Shown here one piece after another: positions 12,590 to 26,100 of a stretch of 64,000 nucleotides of DNA (position 1 is its first letter; each line of letters opens with the position of its first letter). Location of the stretch: the NCBI GenBank assembly GCA_037951165.1, contig JBBDHG010000031.1, positions 124,001-188,000 on the forward strand, read 5' to 3'. This stretch comes from Lophius americanus (Eukaryota; Chordata; Actinopteri; Lophiiformes; Lophiidae). The notes under the pieces were generated by a model. It was given only the letters and a program-made list of their open reading frames with translations, searched no databases and had not been told where the DNA came from. The translations under genes were made by a program, and so were the position numbers.

Positions 12590-14930
12590 AAATGGTTTGA
12601 GAATCAAAGTCTCATTGTTGGTGTGTACAGTAGTCATATACGTCCACTCAGATTTTACCCAGCATGCATTATCAGCTGGGATTAACTCTCCTGAGTAACA
12701 CAACATATACGCCCGTCTCTTGAAGAAGCAACATAGTGTTTACGTTTGAGGAAACCTTTTGAATGAGAGGTGGAACATCTCGTCTAAACCAGAAGTGCAG
12801 TTGCTTTGGATTCAACCTTCAAAGATCACCATGACCAGGAAGAATGAGAATCTGCACGTCCAGTTCTCTTTCATAAATGGCTCCGATAATCTTCCCTCCA
12901 CTTACCCGTTTGCCTGCATCTCCTCTGCCAAACAAAACCCCAAATGTTCATTAATACGGATGTCGGATCATCACCTGCAAAGAAAAATGATTTTGTTTTA
13001 TAACGGTCCGTTAATGTTGATCCCTGCAAGGACGCAAATCTGAGCACAAAAAGTGATGTTTGACTTTTGGAGAATCTTAGCCAATGAAATGAAAATGAAG
13101 TATAAACTCATGAAAAAAACAAACAAATATAGAAGTGTCACAACAATTCACACTTATATCAAGTAAACAAAGGGTTTAAACATGGATTTCTGAGTCACGT
13201 GACGCGGCTTATGACGTGAGTAACAGAATTCGTACGCAAAAATGCGATTAGAACCTTCCTGCTGTTCCTTTAACTCAAACGTGACTTTGGATTATTGGTG
13301 TCACACATAGAAACGCGAACCTGTCCTTCTCTTTTCTCTTCTTGGAATGACAGAAACGTTTCTTTTCACCAGTTCACTCTGTCATCAACCATGACTGAAG
13401 ACATTCTCTGGAGGAGGAGACGGCTTTCCTCCGCGTCCACATCAACATCCTTCTTATGTCTGAATGTGGGACAGGGTTTCAGATATCGATGGTTTCCCAA
13501 TCTAAATTCTCAAAACGAAAGATTTCGCAGTAACTCTCATCCACTTTTGGCTTTAGGTTGATTTAACATTTATTTGATTTGTGCTGTTGTTCGTGTTTTC
13601 ACCCTTTTTACGTCGCTTTATTCTTACAGCTTTACTTGTGCGAGTTTCCCTTTGTGATTATTTGCGTCATTCGCGTTAGTCACCCTGCGAACATACAGCA
13701 ATGTTGTTTTTTTTAAATAACTGTTTCAGTCTGTTATCAACCGGGACTGAAGAAAACACAAATGCTGCTTTGTGTTCGTAGTGACGTCACAAATACGTCT
13801 GAGTTCGCGACATCATCTGGCGGTGGAGGCGGACCGCTCCGATTAGCTTCCTCCACTTCCTTAAACTGGTAAACTTTACTCTAAATCACATGACCGCGTG
13901 ACCCTGACCAAAATATCATGAAATATTATTGTATTATATCTGTTTTATTCACTAATTTAATTCTTATTTACCAACTTTTCAAGTCCGGATAGGCGTCACT
14001 TTTGAGTTTCCTTCATAACACTTGTCACTGAGGAAACTCTTGACCACCATTGCTCATACTGACTACAGTTGTCGCCATTCTAACGTTTAGACAACGGTCA
14101 AAATGTCACAAACAAAAGCTATTAATGGTTGGTTAAGAGTTTTTCTTCAGCTGGTATAATAAACCTTGTTTACTGTAGCTATGGGTTCTGTGCATGTTAG
14201 GGTCAGCAATAACTTTATTTGTTAAAGTTTTTATAAGACTAAAGTTTTATTCTTAGTCACATGACTGCATGAATTGGAAGTTAAGTAAAGTTACCGCGGC
14301 TAATCGAGTTGTGTTGATTTTGCAGCATGCTCATGATGTCAAACTGATGTTTGCGGTGCGGTTGCTCGTCGGCCACCGTAAATGTCTTGCTTGAGTTAAC
14401 ATTTCAAACTTCCGTGACTGAGGCTAATTTTGCGATAAATGAGAAAGTGCATTATTCACGTCTATGTGCGGCTTTGTATCGACTTTAATGAACCCAAACC
14501 TGACGCAAGTTATCACTTAAGGGTCCTTTAAGGATCATTAGCGTAACACAAACCTGCGTTCATACAGGAATAACATAAACACAGTTTCTCTCCACTATTT
14601 AATTCTTCTGTATACCAAAAACTAGTTTTGAAATTAATTTCACACCATTCATGTTGCCTTTTGCCAATTTGTCTTGTGATGGTTTAGCTTTGAATTTTTA
14701 TATACTTTTATACATTTGTTAACTTTGTAAAAAACTTTTGTGTCGCGTTCGGTGTGATTGCAGCCTAACGCCTCATTTTGACCGGCGTGTAACCATGGTA
14801 ACGAGGAAATTTTACCCTGACTCCACATGTCCGTGGGCTAGAATGTTCTAAATAACCATTTCCCGATATCGCCCAGTCCAAAAGTAAGGCCCCTGCACCT
14901 ACCGCCGAGTTTCAAAATAAAAGCATGACA
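12590..14930. other. Intergenic DNA 3' of tcf7l2, no gene recognised
   Basis: Unremarkable AT-rich sequence with several short open frames of no recognisable content. Nothing supported. Confidence 0.4.
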
Positions 14931-14934
14931 AGGA

Positions 14935-16720
14935 CGTGCACATACTAAGTTGCTTTTATTAATACAGAACTGCATGCTACAGAGACTGTACAGCATAAAC
15001 ATTTATTCATTACAAAAAAAACATGGTTTTTGAACCATTTAAAATAACAGGAAAAAAACAAACAAACGAAAAAGATAAGAGCATAAAATAGAACAGGAAC
15101 ATCACAGCCGTTAAGGAAACATTCAAACTATTTATCATTAGCATCTTAATAAACCAGAGAAGAAATCGACAGATTACAGTCGCGTCATGTCAACTACAAT
15201 GGCACCGAGTGGATGATTCTCTTGTAGCTTTTTTTTTACAGCCTCTTGCAACATCAACATGCCTATTTTTTTCTAGCTACCTATATGTAGTAGTGTACTT
15301 AAAAGTGGCAGTTTGTGAATTTTTTTGTATTTAAAAGTTTTTTTATGAACCTCCTAATATACATAATTTGGCCCTGGTGGGTTTTTATACAGTATGATGT
15401 CCGCCTTTTTATTAAGTTTAAATTTTTAATATTTGACAATTTGCTACCAAACACATTTGTTATAGCAACATTTATACTACATACATAGCAATCTATGTAA
15501 CGTCACAGCAAAGAATGGTATCGAAATAAAACAAAAAAAAAAAGAGAAAAGAAATGAAATTGACAACAAAACAAAACAAAACAAAACAAAAAAAAAGTGT
15601 GGTCGGAAAGGGCAGGGAAAATCATCACAAAAATTTTGGCACGGAAAATCTGTACACGGATCTACAGTCTGCGACTGTGCAATAAAAAAGAAGGGCTTTC
15701 CCAACTACTGAAGACGCGGTACCCACTGTCGCTTGTTTCAAGTTTTCTTCTATCCTTTTCTTTTGTTTGTGTAAAATGGCTTATTAAAGACGCATTCCTC
15801 CAAAGGTGCATACTTCTGTTCTTGAGATCTACGCCGCGCGCCGCAAGTGGAATTCCAGGTTTTCAGCGAGGAAGGAAATCACTAAAAAAAAAAAAAAAAA
15901 AAAAATTTGCCTTATTGTAAAAATGGATCATCCGTATATAAGTCGCTTACGTTAAGAAAAAATATTTGTACAATGTATTAAGAAAGAAAAAAAGGAGACA
16001 CGTACAAGATACGACAAGCAATCTCTAAAGCAATAAATACTACTGGTCCTAGCGTTGTGACAATTTAATAACCCTCAAACCCCGCCCACCCAGACTCCCC
16101 TCAAGCCCACCCGACTCGCCCGACTCCACCCCAAAGGTAAACAAAAACAAAAAAAAACAGAAACAAAAAACAGAAACGTAAAGACAACGCAATGGAAGAA
16201 TGCATATTTAACACAGTAACCCCACCCCTCCCCGTTATTCTGTACATTTAAACAAGAACAAGTAACATCACAATTAAAGGTTGTTCCTCGGAGAGGTGTC
16301 GCCACCAGCCTCGTGCCCTCCTCCTCGTTTGAACGGATGTCAGATGATTGGTTCGCGAGCTCGTATTTAATACAAATAAAGAAGGAGAACCAACTCTTCC
16401 AAGAAAAGGGCTCAGTGGATGATCTAGCCTACCTTTTTTTTTTTGTTTTAAGTTCAACTAAATATCTTTTCTAAATGCTACAAAAAAAAACAAAAAATTC
16501 ATAAAAAATTTTGGCAGATTCACAAAGCTATACTACAGCCCGTTGTATCATCTCTTTATAATAATTAGACTTTTTTTTGATAATGATGGGTCAAATATTG
16601 ACCAATGAACTTTAATAAAAGAAAAATTCTCAAAGCCTCATGGCACAGAAACGTAATAAGAAGTGACGCAGGTGAGATAGAGCAGTGGGAGGGGCCTAGA
16701 AAGGAGCAAAGAAGAATAGA
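14935..16720 (-). other. tcf7l2: tcf7l2 3' untranslated region (probable)
   Basis: About 1.8 kb of AT-rich sequence follows the stop codon on the minus strand, without a convincing coding frame. It contains U/A-rich stretches and several AATAAA signals (seen as TTTATT on the plus strand). The most distal is at 14955-14960, which would place cleavage near 14935. Others lie at about 15002-15007 and 15405, so alternative polyadenylation is possible. The 3' limit is inferred from the signals and from the change in base composition beyond it; it is not proven. Confidence 0.5.
14955..14960 (-). terminator. Candidate distal polyadenylation signal AATAAA of tcf7l2
   Basis: TTTATT on the plus strand reads AATAAA on the minus strand and is the last such hexamer before the sequence changes character. 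A moderately GT-rich stretch follows about 20-40 nt downstream in transcript direction. This is a plausible cleavage region, assigned by position only. Confidence 0.45.
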
Positions 16721-17177
16721 CTATTCTATAGACTTGGTCACTAGTGACAGAGGCTGGGGGCCCGTGGAGGGGAGGAGCGAGTGGGAATGACACAGCGATG
16801 CAGAGGACCGGGCCATGGAGGGTACCACAGAGGAGCCCGGCGGCCGCGAGGACGAGACGTCACTGTGCTCCAGGGCTCCGTTGTGGGAGGAGGCGCCGCC
16901 GGGCGTTTTTCTCGCCGGAGCAGAGTTCTCCAGCTGAACCAAAGATGGAGGAGGCCCAGCCAGGAGGTGCGGGTGGTGGAGTGGCTGGTGGGCCGGTTTC
17001 ATAGTCAGTGAGAGAGGTTGCATTTGTTCAGTCTGAGGTTTGGACTCTTTTGAGGAGGGGGAGGGGGCCACCGAGGAGGGGGAGGATGGGGGGGAGTCTA
17101 GTAAGCTTCCGTCCGTAGAGGGAGGACTGGCACAGCTGCCTTCACCTTGGATGTAGCGAATGCACTTTTTTTTTCTC
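16721..17177 (-). CDS. tcf7l2: tcf7l2 terminal coding exon: end of C-clamp, CtBP-binding tail, stop
   Basis: The acceptor is tttgtcctccag before GAGAAAAAAAAAG. In the long (E) frame the exon reads (R)RKKKCIRYIQGEGSC, completing the C-clamp, then a serine/proline-rich tail with PPSTDGSLLDSPP. It carries two PLSL motifs (MQPLSLTMK and QPLSLVTKSIE at the C-terminus), which are the CtBP co-repressor sites of TCF7L2. The stop is TAG at 16723-16721. Entry in another frame gives a short tail ending at 17098 (described in the findings). The middle of the tail (about residues 360-430 of the partial protein) is poorly conserved compared with mammals. Confidence 0.95.
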
Positions 17178-20100
17178 CTGGAGGACAAAGTGAAAGAAAG
17201 AGACGGTTTTCAGCATCACTTCTTCTAAAGGCATCGACTCTTAGCACTGTGGCCGACTTAAATGCACCTCGCGTACAGGAAGATTCAACTAATTACTGCG
17301 ACGTCAAATAATATTATGGTACCCTCGCAATTAGGCTGAACTCAATTTAAGTTGAGGGAACTTAAAGTAGGATTATTTGAATCGGGTCAACTTTTGTTTA
17401 AATGAAGGTAACTTCACATTCAGGTGACCTTAAATAAAATGATCATTTTAAGCGGAGGCTCTCGGCGCTCCTCCCGCTAAGCTAGTTAGTTAGCTAGCTA
17501 GCTAGCTCAAAGTGAAAACATCAACTAGGTTTCTAGTTGATGTTGAGAGAACCAAATAAAAAATCACGTTGATTCTCTTCACGTTACAAATTTGCCTCAT
17601 CTTCGCAATCGTAAACGTAAAAATGCCACACGAGAGGACTAAACTCAAGTTCAACAAATATGCTGTTGTAGACATATTTTGGAGAAGCTTTCATCTTCTT
17701 TGTCTTTATTGTTAGTTGGCGTGTGCACAAAAAAAAAAACCAAAGCTCAATTTAAAAGCTGGTATCTTAAAAAGAAACATTTAGTCTAATTTAAACAGGA
17801 GAAAAAAATCCATAATCTGTCTAGGCGATAAAATGTTTCAATAATCGAAACATTAATCAACTTTCAAAAGAATTATTAGTTACAGCCCTAATTTAAATGA
17901 TGCTAATCTAATATTACGGTACTGTCACACTATGCTAAACTTGAATTAGTGTCACCATAATATAAGGTAATTTAAAAAAATGGTTATCTAATATTACGGT
18001 AATCTTTAATTATGGCAAATCTGATTTAAGATGACATTAAATGAAGGTGATGGTACCTCATCGTCACCTCGTACAATAACATCTGTAAAGTACTGGTAGC
18101 ACAAACTAGAATCAGACCGCTCAGTTGGGCCAGTTGGTCTCATCAAACATTTTAGAAATGAGTGGATTTAGTGTAATTTTCCACATTTAACCAGTTTCTA
18201 GTAAAGTTGTTGATGATGACGATGAAGGGTGATATCCGTTCGTAGTATATCGGCCTTAGGAGAGCCCCTTAAGTTGTTCTAGGGTTTTAAATAACAGATA
18301 ATACTTTTGGGCGGGTGCATTTAAGTAGCTTCACAAACCTGGTGCTAAGAGTTAAGATGACATCAATTAGTCAATATCCAAACAATCAGACAGGACAGCC
18401 ATGAAGGAAAGGTCACAGATGAAGCAGCAGGGCAATGAGAAGCACAGACAGGGCTGACGATGAAGGCGATGGTAGAGATGGGTGATCAGATGGAGAAATG
18501 GTTGCTCTCTGCCTTTCTTTGGGGCTGAGCTACAGCTGGGGATCAGCCTGTTCTCCAGGTTACTGGACCTGCCTCTACCTCTATCTGACTCTGCTGCTCG
18601 TCTCCTCAGGGAATGGATTTGGGATGCGAGGCGAAAGAGTCAGTCAACAAGATCCACACTACCCAGTATGTGCCCCTCAGACACAAGTGTGTGTGAGGGG
18701 TCAAGGCATCATGTTTGCATTCCTGCGTGGGGTCAGGACCCTCTTCCTTGCATGCTGAGTCCTGAGGCCAGGCCCGTTGTGCTCAGTGGAACCTGACGGA
18801 TGAGCTCGGGAGGAGGGAGAGTCAGGGATTGTTGCATTTGTCTGTGGTGGCTCTATTGTGTTCAGATTTGGTTAAGGGGGAATTTCTGCCCACTTCATCT
18901 TTACCCTGACCCTGACAGCGACCCCTCTCTCAACTCTCCATTCTATCACGAGAACGCCTGAAGGCCACGGACCACTTAAAACTCAAGAAGACGGCTAAAA
19001 AGAGAGGACTAAGGTGTTCAGAAAAAGAAATATCCAGGCTTTTGTTTTGCTTCTCTTCAATTAAAGTGTCCAAATAAAAACCTTTCGCTGTAATTCCGAA
19101 GAGGAAAATTCTTAAAATGGAGAGCAGATTACGGGCAACGAAAGGTAAGACAAAACATGAAAGGGCTCAACGAATGCTTGATCGCCTTCTAGTGTGGAAG
19201 AGAGGCGTGCATTTCCGATTCAGGCACCCAAGACCGGACAGAAAACGCCGAAGAAGTCCGGGGGGGGGGGGGAGAGAGAGAGACTGTGAGGATGCAGCTT
19301 TTGAGTGCATTCTGGGTGGTGCGGCGTATCGACTGGCCGTAAGAAGCTATCATTTTGCCACTACCTACACATCTAGCTCTCCATAACTGTCTGTCAAACT
19401 GCAACAAATGAGCTCATATCCATTTTTTAACAGACACATCGATTCATAGTATGTGCTTGTGTATCTTATTGATTTCTCCGTCTCGGGGGAAATTTTACAC
19501 CAGATGCATCTTTTAAGAAACGGAGCCCAGAGAGAACTTTTAACCTCTCGGCTCCGAAAGCGAAGACCGAATTATCGTCTCCCGAGCTCAAGTTGTGCTA
19601 TTATTGTACGAGGAAATAAATGCAGCAGCGTTCATGCTGTCTGCGTCAGCGGGGAGGGGAGATAAGAGAGTCAAACAGGAAGTGCTGGCCCATGTGGATG
19701 ACAGAATGAAAGGCGTAACAAACGATGTGTTGCAATGGTCGGTGCAGAGGAGTCGAGAAAGAGTGGGGTGCAAGCCAGACACAGAGAAGGGTATTACTTA
19801 GCAGAAACAAATACCTACCATGAAAACACTTCCAATTCAAAGACTGCTTGTGTCAGGACAGAAAGACAACAGGTAGGGACTAAGTAAGGGTTATTGAAGA
19901 GGAGTTTGGAGGAAGAAGAGGTGGAGAAGGAGGAGGAAGAGGGCACAGAGAAGAGTGTCACTGAGCAGGCCCTCAGAGGAAGCAGGGCTAAATTTGTAAG
20001 CATGACATTGTTATTCAAAAGGACGCCAATTAGAACAAACATGACATTGAAAATGGGAGGCAATTATCCACAGAGTGGAGAGAAAATGGATTTCGAACAG

Positions 20101-23100
20101 TCCGAATGACGAGAAAGTGCAATTTGTTGAATCTAGAAATCCATTTTCTGCCACTGGGCTTGCGGGAATTTAGAGCAGGAAGCTCCTCTGGAAGGAAAAG
20201 GAGCAGAAGAGTTTGGTGTCTGTTACCACAGCTACGGAAATTTATAATCAAAGGAGAAGAAGCTGCTGATTGTGGATGTCTTCTTCCCATTGGTACTACA
20301 GCAGTTATACCTGCATGGTTTGCACCATAAACTCAGCTGGTCAAGCCCGAACAAGGCACGACACTTCTTTGGGGTATTTGCATCTGTTAGCCAAAGAGGT
20401 AGACACAAACACACAGACACAAAAAAAAAAGAAAGAAAACAAACAAAAACAAAAACAAACACGTCATTGCACGGACAAAAACATGTAACCAGGGCTTAGG
20501 TTTAGGCTGGCAACACTGGGATGACCTCCATATTGACCAAACCATCAGGCTCCAGATCCTCCGAGCCCGACCTGCCAGTTTAGGAACCCTGACCCGTATC
20601 ACTGAGGTTTATCGTACATCCTGTAAGGATATCTTCCCCAACACATGCACTCGCACAAACATTCATCGCTGTTAAGACCCGCCGTCCCAAACAAGGAGGT
20701 AAAAATCAAATAGTAGTGTGAAGCTAGGAGACAGACCGGCAGGGCGTGGCTGGAGGAAGCTGAGAGGTTGTGATAGTCTGGCGAAGGAAGACAAGGCAGC
20801 AGCAGAAGAAGAAAGCAAAGGAGGAAGTCCCAGTGTCCAGTTACCCAGCCTTCACCTGGCCCTGGCTGGTGCAAGCACACACCATACACACCTGCATGGG
20901 CCACACCAGTTATTCTGTTGATCGAGCCCAAAGCGCGCTCGACACTTCTTAGGAGCGCTCAGGTCTGATGCCGCAACAGGGAGGAGAAGCCAGCAGAGAG
21001 AAGGTATAGAACCGAAACCAAACGCAAATCAAAGGAAGAGAGAAAAATAGGTAACAGTGAAACTATGAAGCTTTGCAGTGCAAGAAAACACCCACCCAAA
21101 AAACCCTTAAAGCCATTCTCAAGGGTGCCGTTAACCAAAGGACTGAACTAGACGTGTTTCAGACATTAGGTGAACCAAAACCAAAAGCATGCTCAAATTA
21201 TTCCTTCGGTCGTAAAACCAGAACCCAAGTTAAAGCTGCAGACAGGAAGTGTTTATTTGGTGGGGAGGGTATTAATTTGTTGCTATCAAACGATTAAGGT
21301 GGTAGAACTAGGCAGACCGTTGAAGGCTCATTTATGCTCCATCGACGTACGAAATAGATCCGTCTCATTTAATGCCTGTGCATCCTTTAAGTTGGCCTTA
21401 ACGCAAACACAACACGGCAGTGGAGCGTCCAAAGTTGCCTAAATAGCGACGGCAGACGAGGTTGTGATGCACTGAGTAAATAAAAGGAGCAGATGCAGCG
21501 GCGGTGGTAGTCTGTGAGGGCCTAGCCTCTTCTGGAACTTGCGATGCCGCGATGGCAGTCACTTCTTTAAAGTCAACTATTTCACTGCTTCATACTTTAA
21601 GAAAAAAGCAAGTTTTGCCCAAAACCGCAGTCAATGTTGAGTTTTTTTTTTCTCTTTTTGTGTCCATGGTCATTTTTACTTTTCTTGTTCACACTTCGGC
21701 AAGAATAACTTCTGGAAAGGAGAGCACTACTTCATCCTCAAGCTTTCGGGAAAAAACGCGCACAAATGTGGACAGAATGAACGCAGAGTACAGAAGGAGG
21801 GCCGTCCTTCACCTTGAGCATAAATGAGCCTTGAAACAGCACAGTGGTGAGTTAGCTTTAGCTAGGGGAAAGGATTAAAGATGCCGGAACCTGTAGATGG
21901 AAACTACTCGTAAGACCTGGTATCAAAGCGGTTTGTTCGCTCTCTCTCTCTAAAAGAAAAGCTGCCAGTTCTAGGATTGGCAGGATGTTGTGGCGTTTGA
22001 GCCCAGGTCTTGTCTGAGTAGATTCAAAGTCAAACTCATGCTATAGGAAAGGCACAAGCTACTGTAGCATATAGATTAAGGAGGTTTACCCTGACGTCAC
22101 AACCTTCAGAAAGATCATCATCACTTCCTCAAGCATATGGATATTATGCCCAAAATATGGCAGATGTTCTCAACTAAACAGCAACTAAGGGTGTGCGATA
22201 TCGACAAACAAATGTCTAGATTTCATGGATTTAGTCGATAAATGAAATATTGCACCAGCACTTTCTTTTTAATAGGACTTTAATCCTTGCCTGCTAATGA
22301 ACGCATCTTTATATCAAACTGAAACATGCAATTAAAAACTGTGTCTGTAGCGAAATACTTGGTGACAACATTTCTTACGTCTCACTGTCTTTAGCCTTTC
22401 CTGTCATCAGGTGCTAAACTTTGATGATACTCAAAGGTTTTTTGAGCTGTCGTTAACGGCAACAAACTCTTCGAGCAGCATCCTAAATTGGACGTGGATG
22501 GCAGCGCTCTCAAACTGTTTCTTGACGCAGTCTCAATTTCCTGCGGTCCTAACCTGCACACGACTTTGAAGGCTGGTTAGCCGGTTGTGCAGCTGTCTTC
22601 ATCGTCAACCACTAATTTTCGAAAAATATCAAATAATGGCGCCATGCAAGCGAGGAAGCTCCACATCTTGCACCTCAGTTGTATTTGCTGGCGGGGCGTC
22701 ACTTTTGCTGCTTGATGTCATCTTAATTTGTTGCCATGGCAAGATGGCACGATATAGCAAGCAGCCATAGCGACTGTAAGCGGCAATGAATATTTGAACA
22801 AAGTGATAAACGGTTGCTAAGATCAGCTGACTCAAGGTTTAAACAATGTTTTTGGATATCATCATAGACGGCACATATCGCACACCCCCAGTGGCAACAT
22901 GAGTTAACCGAATGAAATATAACCTAGCTTGTTTCTAGCAACATTTTAAGAAAAGAAAGCAGCAAACAAAGCAAAAAGAGCATATTTCAAAGTTTAGAAT
23001 GTAATTTTTAACCTGCCTAATATGGCACATTCATTTCTAAATCAATATACAGTCATTAAAAAAAAGAAAAATTGAAGAAAAATAAAGTTAGTGATTTAAT

Positions 23101-26100
23101 ACTCAAAATGACATTAGCACCTGTAATCGGAGGGAGTGAAAGGCAAGGGTTTGGAAAATATTCTCTGTGTTCTGAAAAAAAAAGAACAGATAGAGAGGCC
23201 TTCAAGAAGAGATCCGTCACCAAAACGAGCGCAAAATACATGATGACAACAAAGTCGCTCCTCACAGTACAATCAGAAGAATCATGAGAATTAAAATGAT
23301 AGGATTAGCAAACCTCCTTAATTTCAAGATTTTTTTGGGGGTTATTATTATTTTGGTATAAAAGCATGCATGAAAGCAAGCAAGGGGAAGCCCGGCAAGC
23401 ACACACTTCACACACTCACAGTACTGTAGTGCAGTCTATCTGCAGGGCACAGGCATTTTAAAAAACGGGAGGTTGGGGGGGGGGCACACACACAACACTA
23501 GCAAAGTTAATGGCTCTCACAATGCTTCACATTCTCAAAACATATCATAGTACCACAACGCTAAGGGGCAAAGTGTTGGGGGCGGGAGGGAAGGGGAGGT
23601 GAGAGGGATTGTGGTAGGGCGGCGGGGGGGGGGGGGGGGTCATGCATATTCAGTTGTTATTAGCTGGGGAGGGCTAAGGGAAGATGGAGAAAGGGTGAGG
23701 AGGGGTAATACAAGCAACTCTACCATTTAAATATTGCATTGGGTAGCATATCTCTTCCCCAAAAAAAAAAAAAAAAAAGAGAGGCAGGCACAATAATGCA
23801 CACACAAAGGAAACATAACACTAAAAAAATAACAGCTTGGCTTTTATCTTGCACAATGTCACATCTGCCTGACACATGATGGGGCTCTTCTAATATGGGA
23901 GATAATTGCTGCTCACTTACCATTGCTCTCTGCTTGCTGCTTTTCCCTTTTTCTCTTCTTCCTTTTCCCCTGTTGGTTAGCCGCCAAAAAAATAGAAAGA
24001 AAAAAATAGACACAGACAGGAACCTTAGTTATTATATTGCAGAATGCCCAAAACATGAAACAGAGAATAGGACTCATCTTGGTGTTTACTTATTTATTCA
24101 TTCTCTGCCCTCCGGTTTGTCAGCCACTGCAGGCCAGATCATAACTCTCCCTCTCCGCCGTGTTTTCTTACTTGCTCTGTAATCTTTTGTCTTATTTTGC
24201 TCCGCTCTGCGAGCATCTACACATCTCTATGGTTTCTCTGAGGCTGCTCGGGGGTTCCGATTGATCCCATACATTGACGAGCGAGCGAGCATTTACATGT
24301 CAGTTCATCCAAGACTCACAGACTTAGACTTTTCTTACTTCTGTCATAAGAAGATGGGTCGGATCAAAGATAGATATGTACGGTATCAAATATATTTTAA
24401 TGTAAAATAAAGACCCCGGTTGAGTCGCCTAGGCCGCCTTTTATAAATCGTGTTCAAGGCCGGACCCACAATTACGTGGAAACGTTACAAAGGCATAACG
24501 GGGCATTTTATATTCCTGCCTATGAGGTAGTATCAGGGCCGAATAGAAGCCTAGAAGAACAAGAGTTCATTTTATCAACTATGGCGAAAGAGAACCAGGT
24601 GGTACATCTTAGTCTAACTATTGACTGGCCGGAGGAACTACCCAACCGAATCCTCTCTTCGCTGCCTGGTAATGGACACCAATCAATCAAGTTGGGGCTT
24701 TCTAGCAGACTAATAACCTCTTTATTGTACTGCCAGGATTTTAAGAGACCATTTTTGACACTAACTTAGAGCGCCGACTCAGAAGCCCACTTCGCCCCAA
24801 AAAGGTAGAACCTGCCTTGTCGATCTTTTCCACACCAAAAAAATAGGCAGCTATATCCCAGTGACTCCATTTCTAGCCGACAAACCTAGTTTGGCTGGGG
24901 GAAGGAATAAATAGCCAGAAGCCAAGGCAGGACATATTACAAAAACAGGATGTTGAACACGTGCGACCCAGTGCGCCAACATCCACCAAGTAAAAGTTAC
25001 CAAAAATATTAGTTCTAAACCCGAATAGGGAAAATGTCAAAACTTTCATTATGAAAAACTAAAATACTTTCAGTTTTCTTTGACTAATATAAGACTAAAA
25101 TAACTTGAATAGGAATGATAAAAATGACTTAATGTTGATTGGCCAACTTTACTGTGAGAAAACAAGAAAACAGAAGAAAGGAGTGTAGATAAAGAAATGG
25201 TAGGGAATATTCAAGGCACCTATTAGAGGCTAACTAATGCTACCCTCAATGGCTCGTAAGTTTAGTGCTGCCCGGCAACACCGTCAGTCACTTTAAGATG
25301 TCCTTCTCATTGGCTTATAGGATCCTGAGGTCATCTACTGGATTTCAACTCCTAAAAATAATATTGTCGAAATAATCTGTAGGAGGCTCTTATTGTCCAC
25401 GAGCGGTGGGATCTAGATCCCCTCACTATACCGGATCATCTTCGCCAAACGGTTCCATACTATATTTCAAACGGTTCCATACTAGCCATAAGTGTGAGCC
25501 TGCCTTTATTCCTCCTGCCTTTATTCATCCTGCCTTTACACCTCCTGCTTTTATTCCTCCTGCCTTTATTCCTCCTGCCTTTATACCTCCTGCTTTTATA
25601 CCTCCTGCTTTTATTCCTCCTGCTTTTATTCATCCTGCCTTTATTCCTCCTGCCTTTATTCCTCCTGCCTTTATACCTCCTGCTTTTATTCCTCCTGCCT
25701 TTATTCCTCCTGCCTTTATAGCCGTTTTGTTGCTGAATGCTCCTTTAAAACATCCACTAGAACTGCATCACACCAACGTTTCTCCTGAGTGAATAAACAA
25801 ATTCGACGTACAGAATTGGTCTTCATTGACGTAATTGCACAACCTCTGTGTAAAAGGGGGCTCTACTGAAGAGGGGGGAAAGAACGGAGCGTTACGACTT
25901 GTAAACTTAAAAACTTACATAGTTGTCTCGTGCTGACCAGCCGGGATACAGCTGCATGTGGAGCTGTCGCTCTTTCCTGGCCAGTTCGTAGTACTTGGCC
26001 TGCTCCTCCCGCGATAGTGCGTGCCACTGCAAAGAAGACACAGGGACCAATCATGAACAGGAAGTCGTTGGCTCCTTTAGGTCTTCTGAGCTTGAACCTC

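Noticed and set aside
16744..17011. Plus-strand Gly/Arg-rich frames
   Set aside because: They are antisense shadows of the terminal tcf7l2 coding exon.
25406..25792. 128-codon frame with repeated PPAFI
   Set aside because: By-product of the 15-bp minisatellite, antisense to a tcf7l2 intron.
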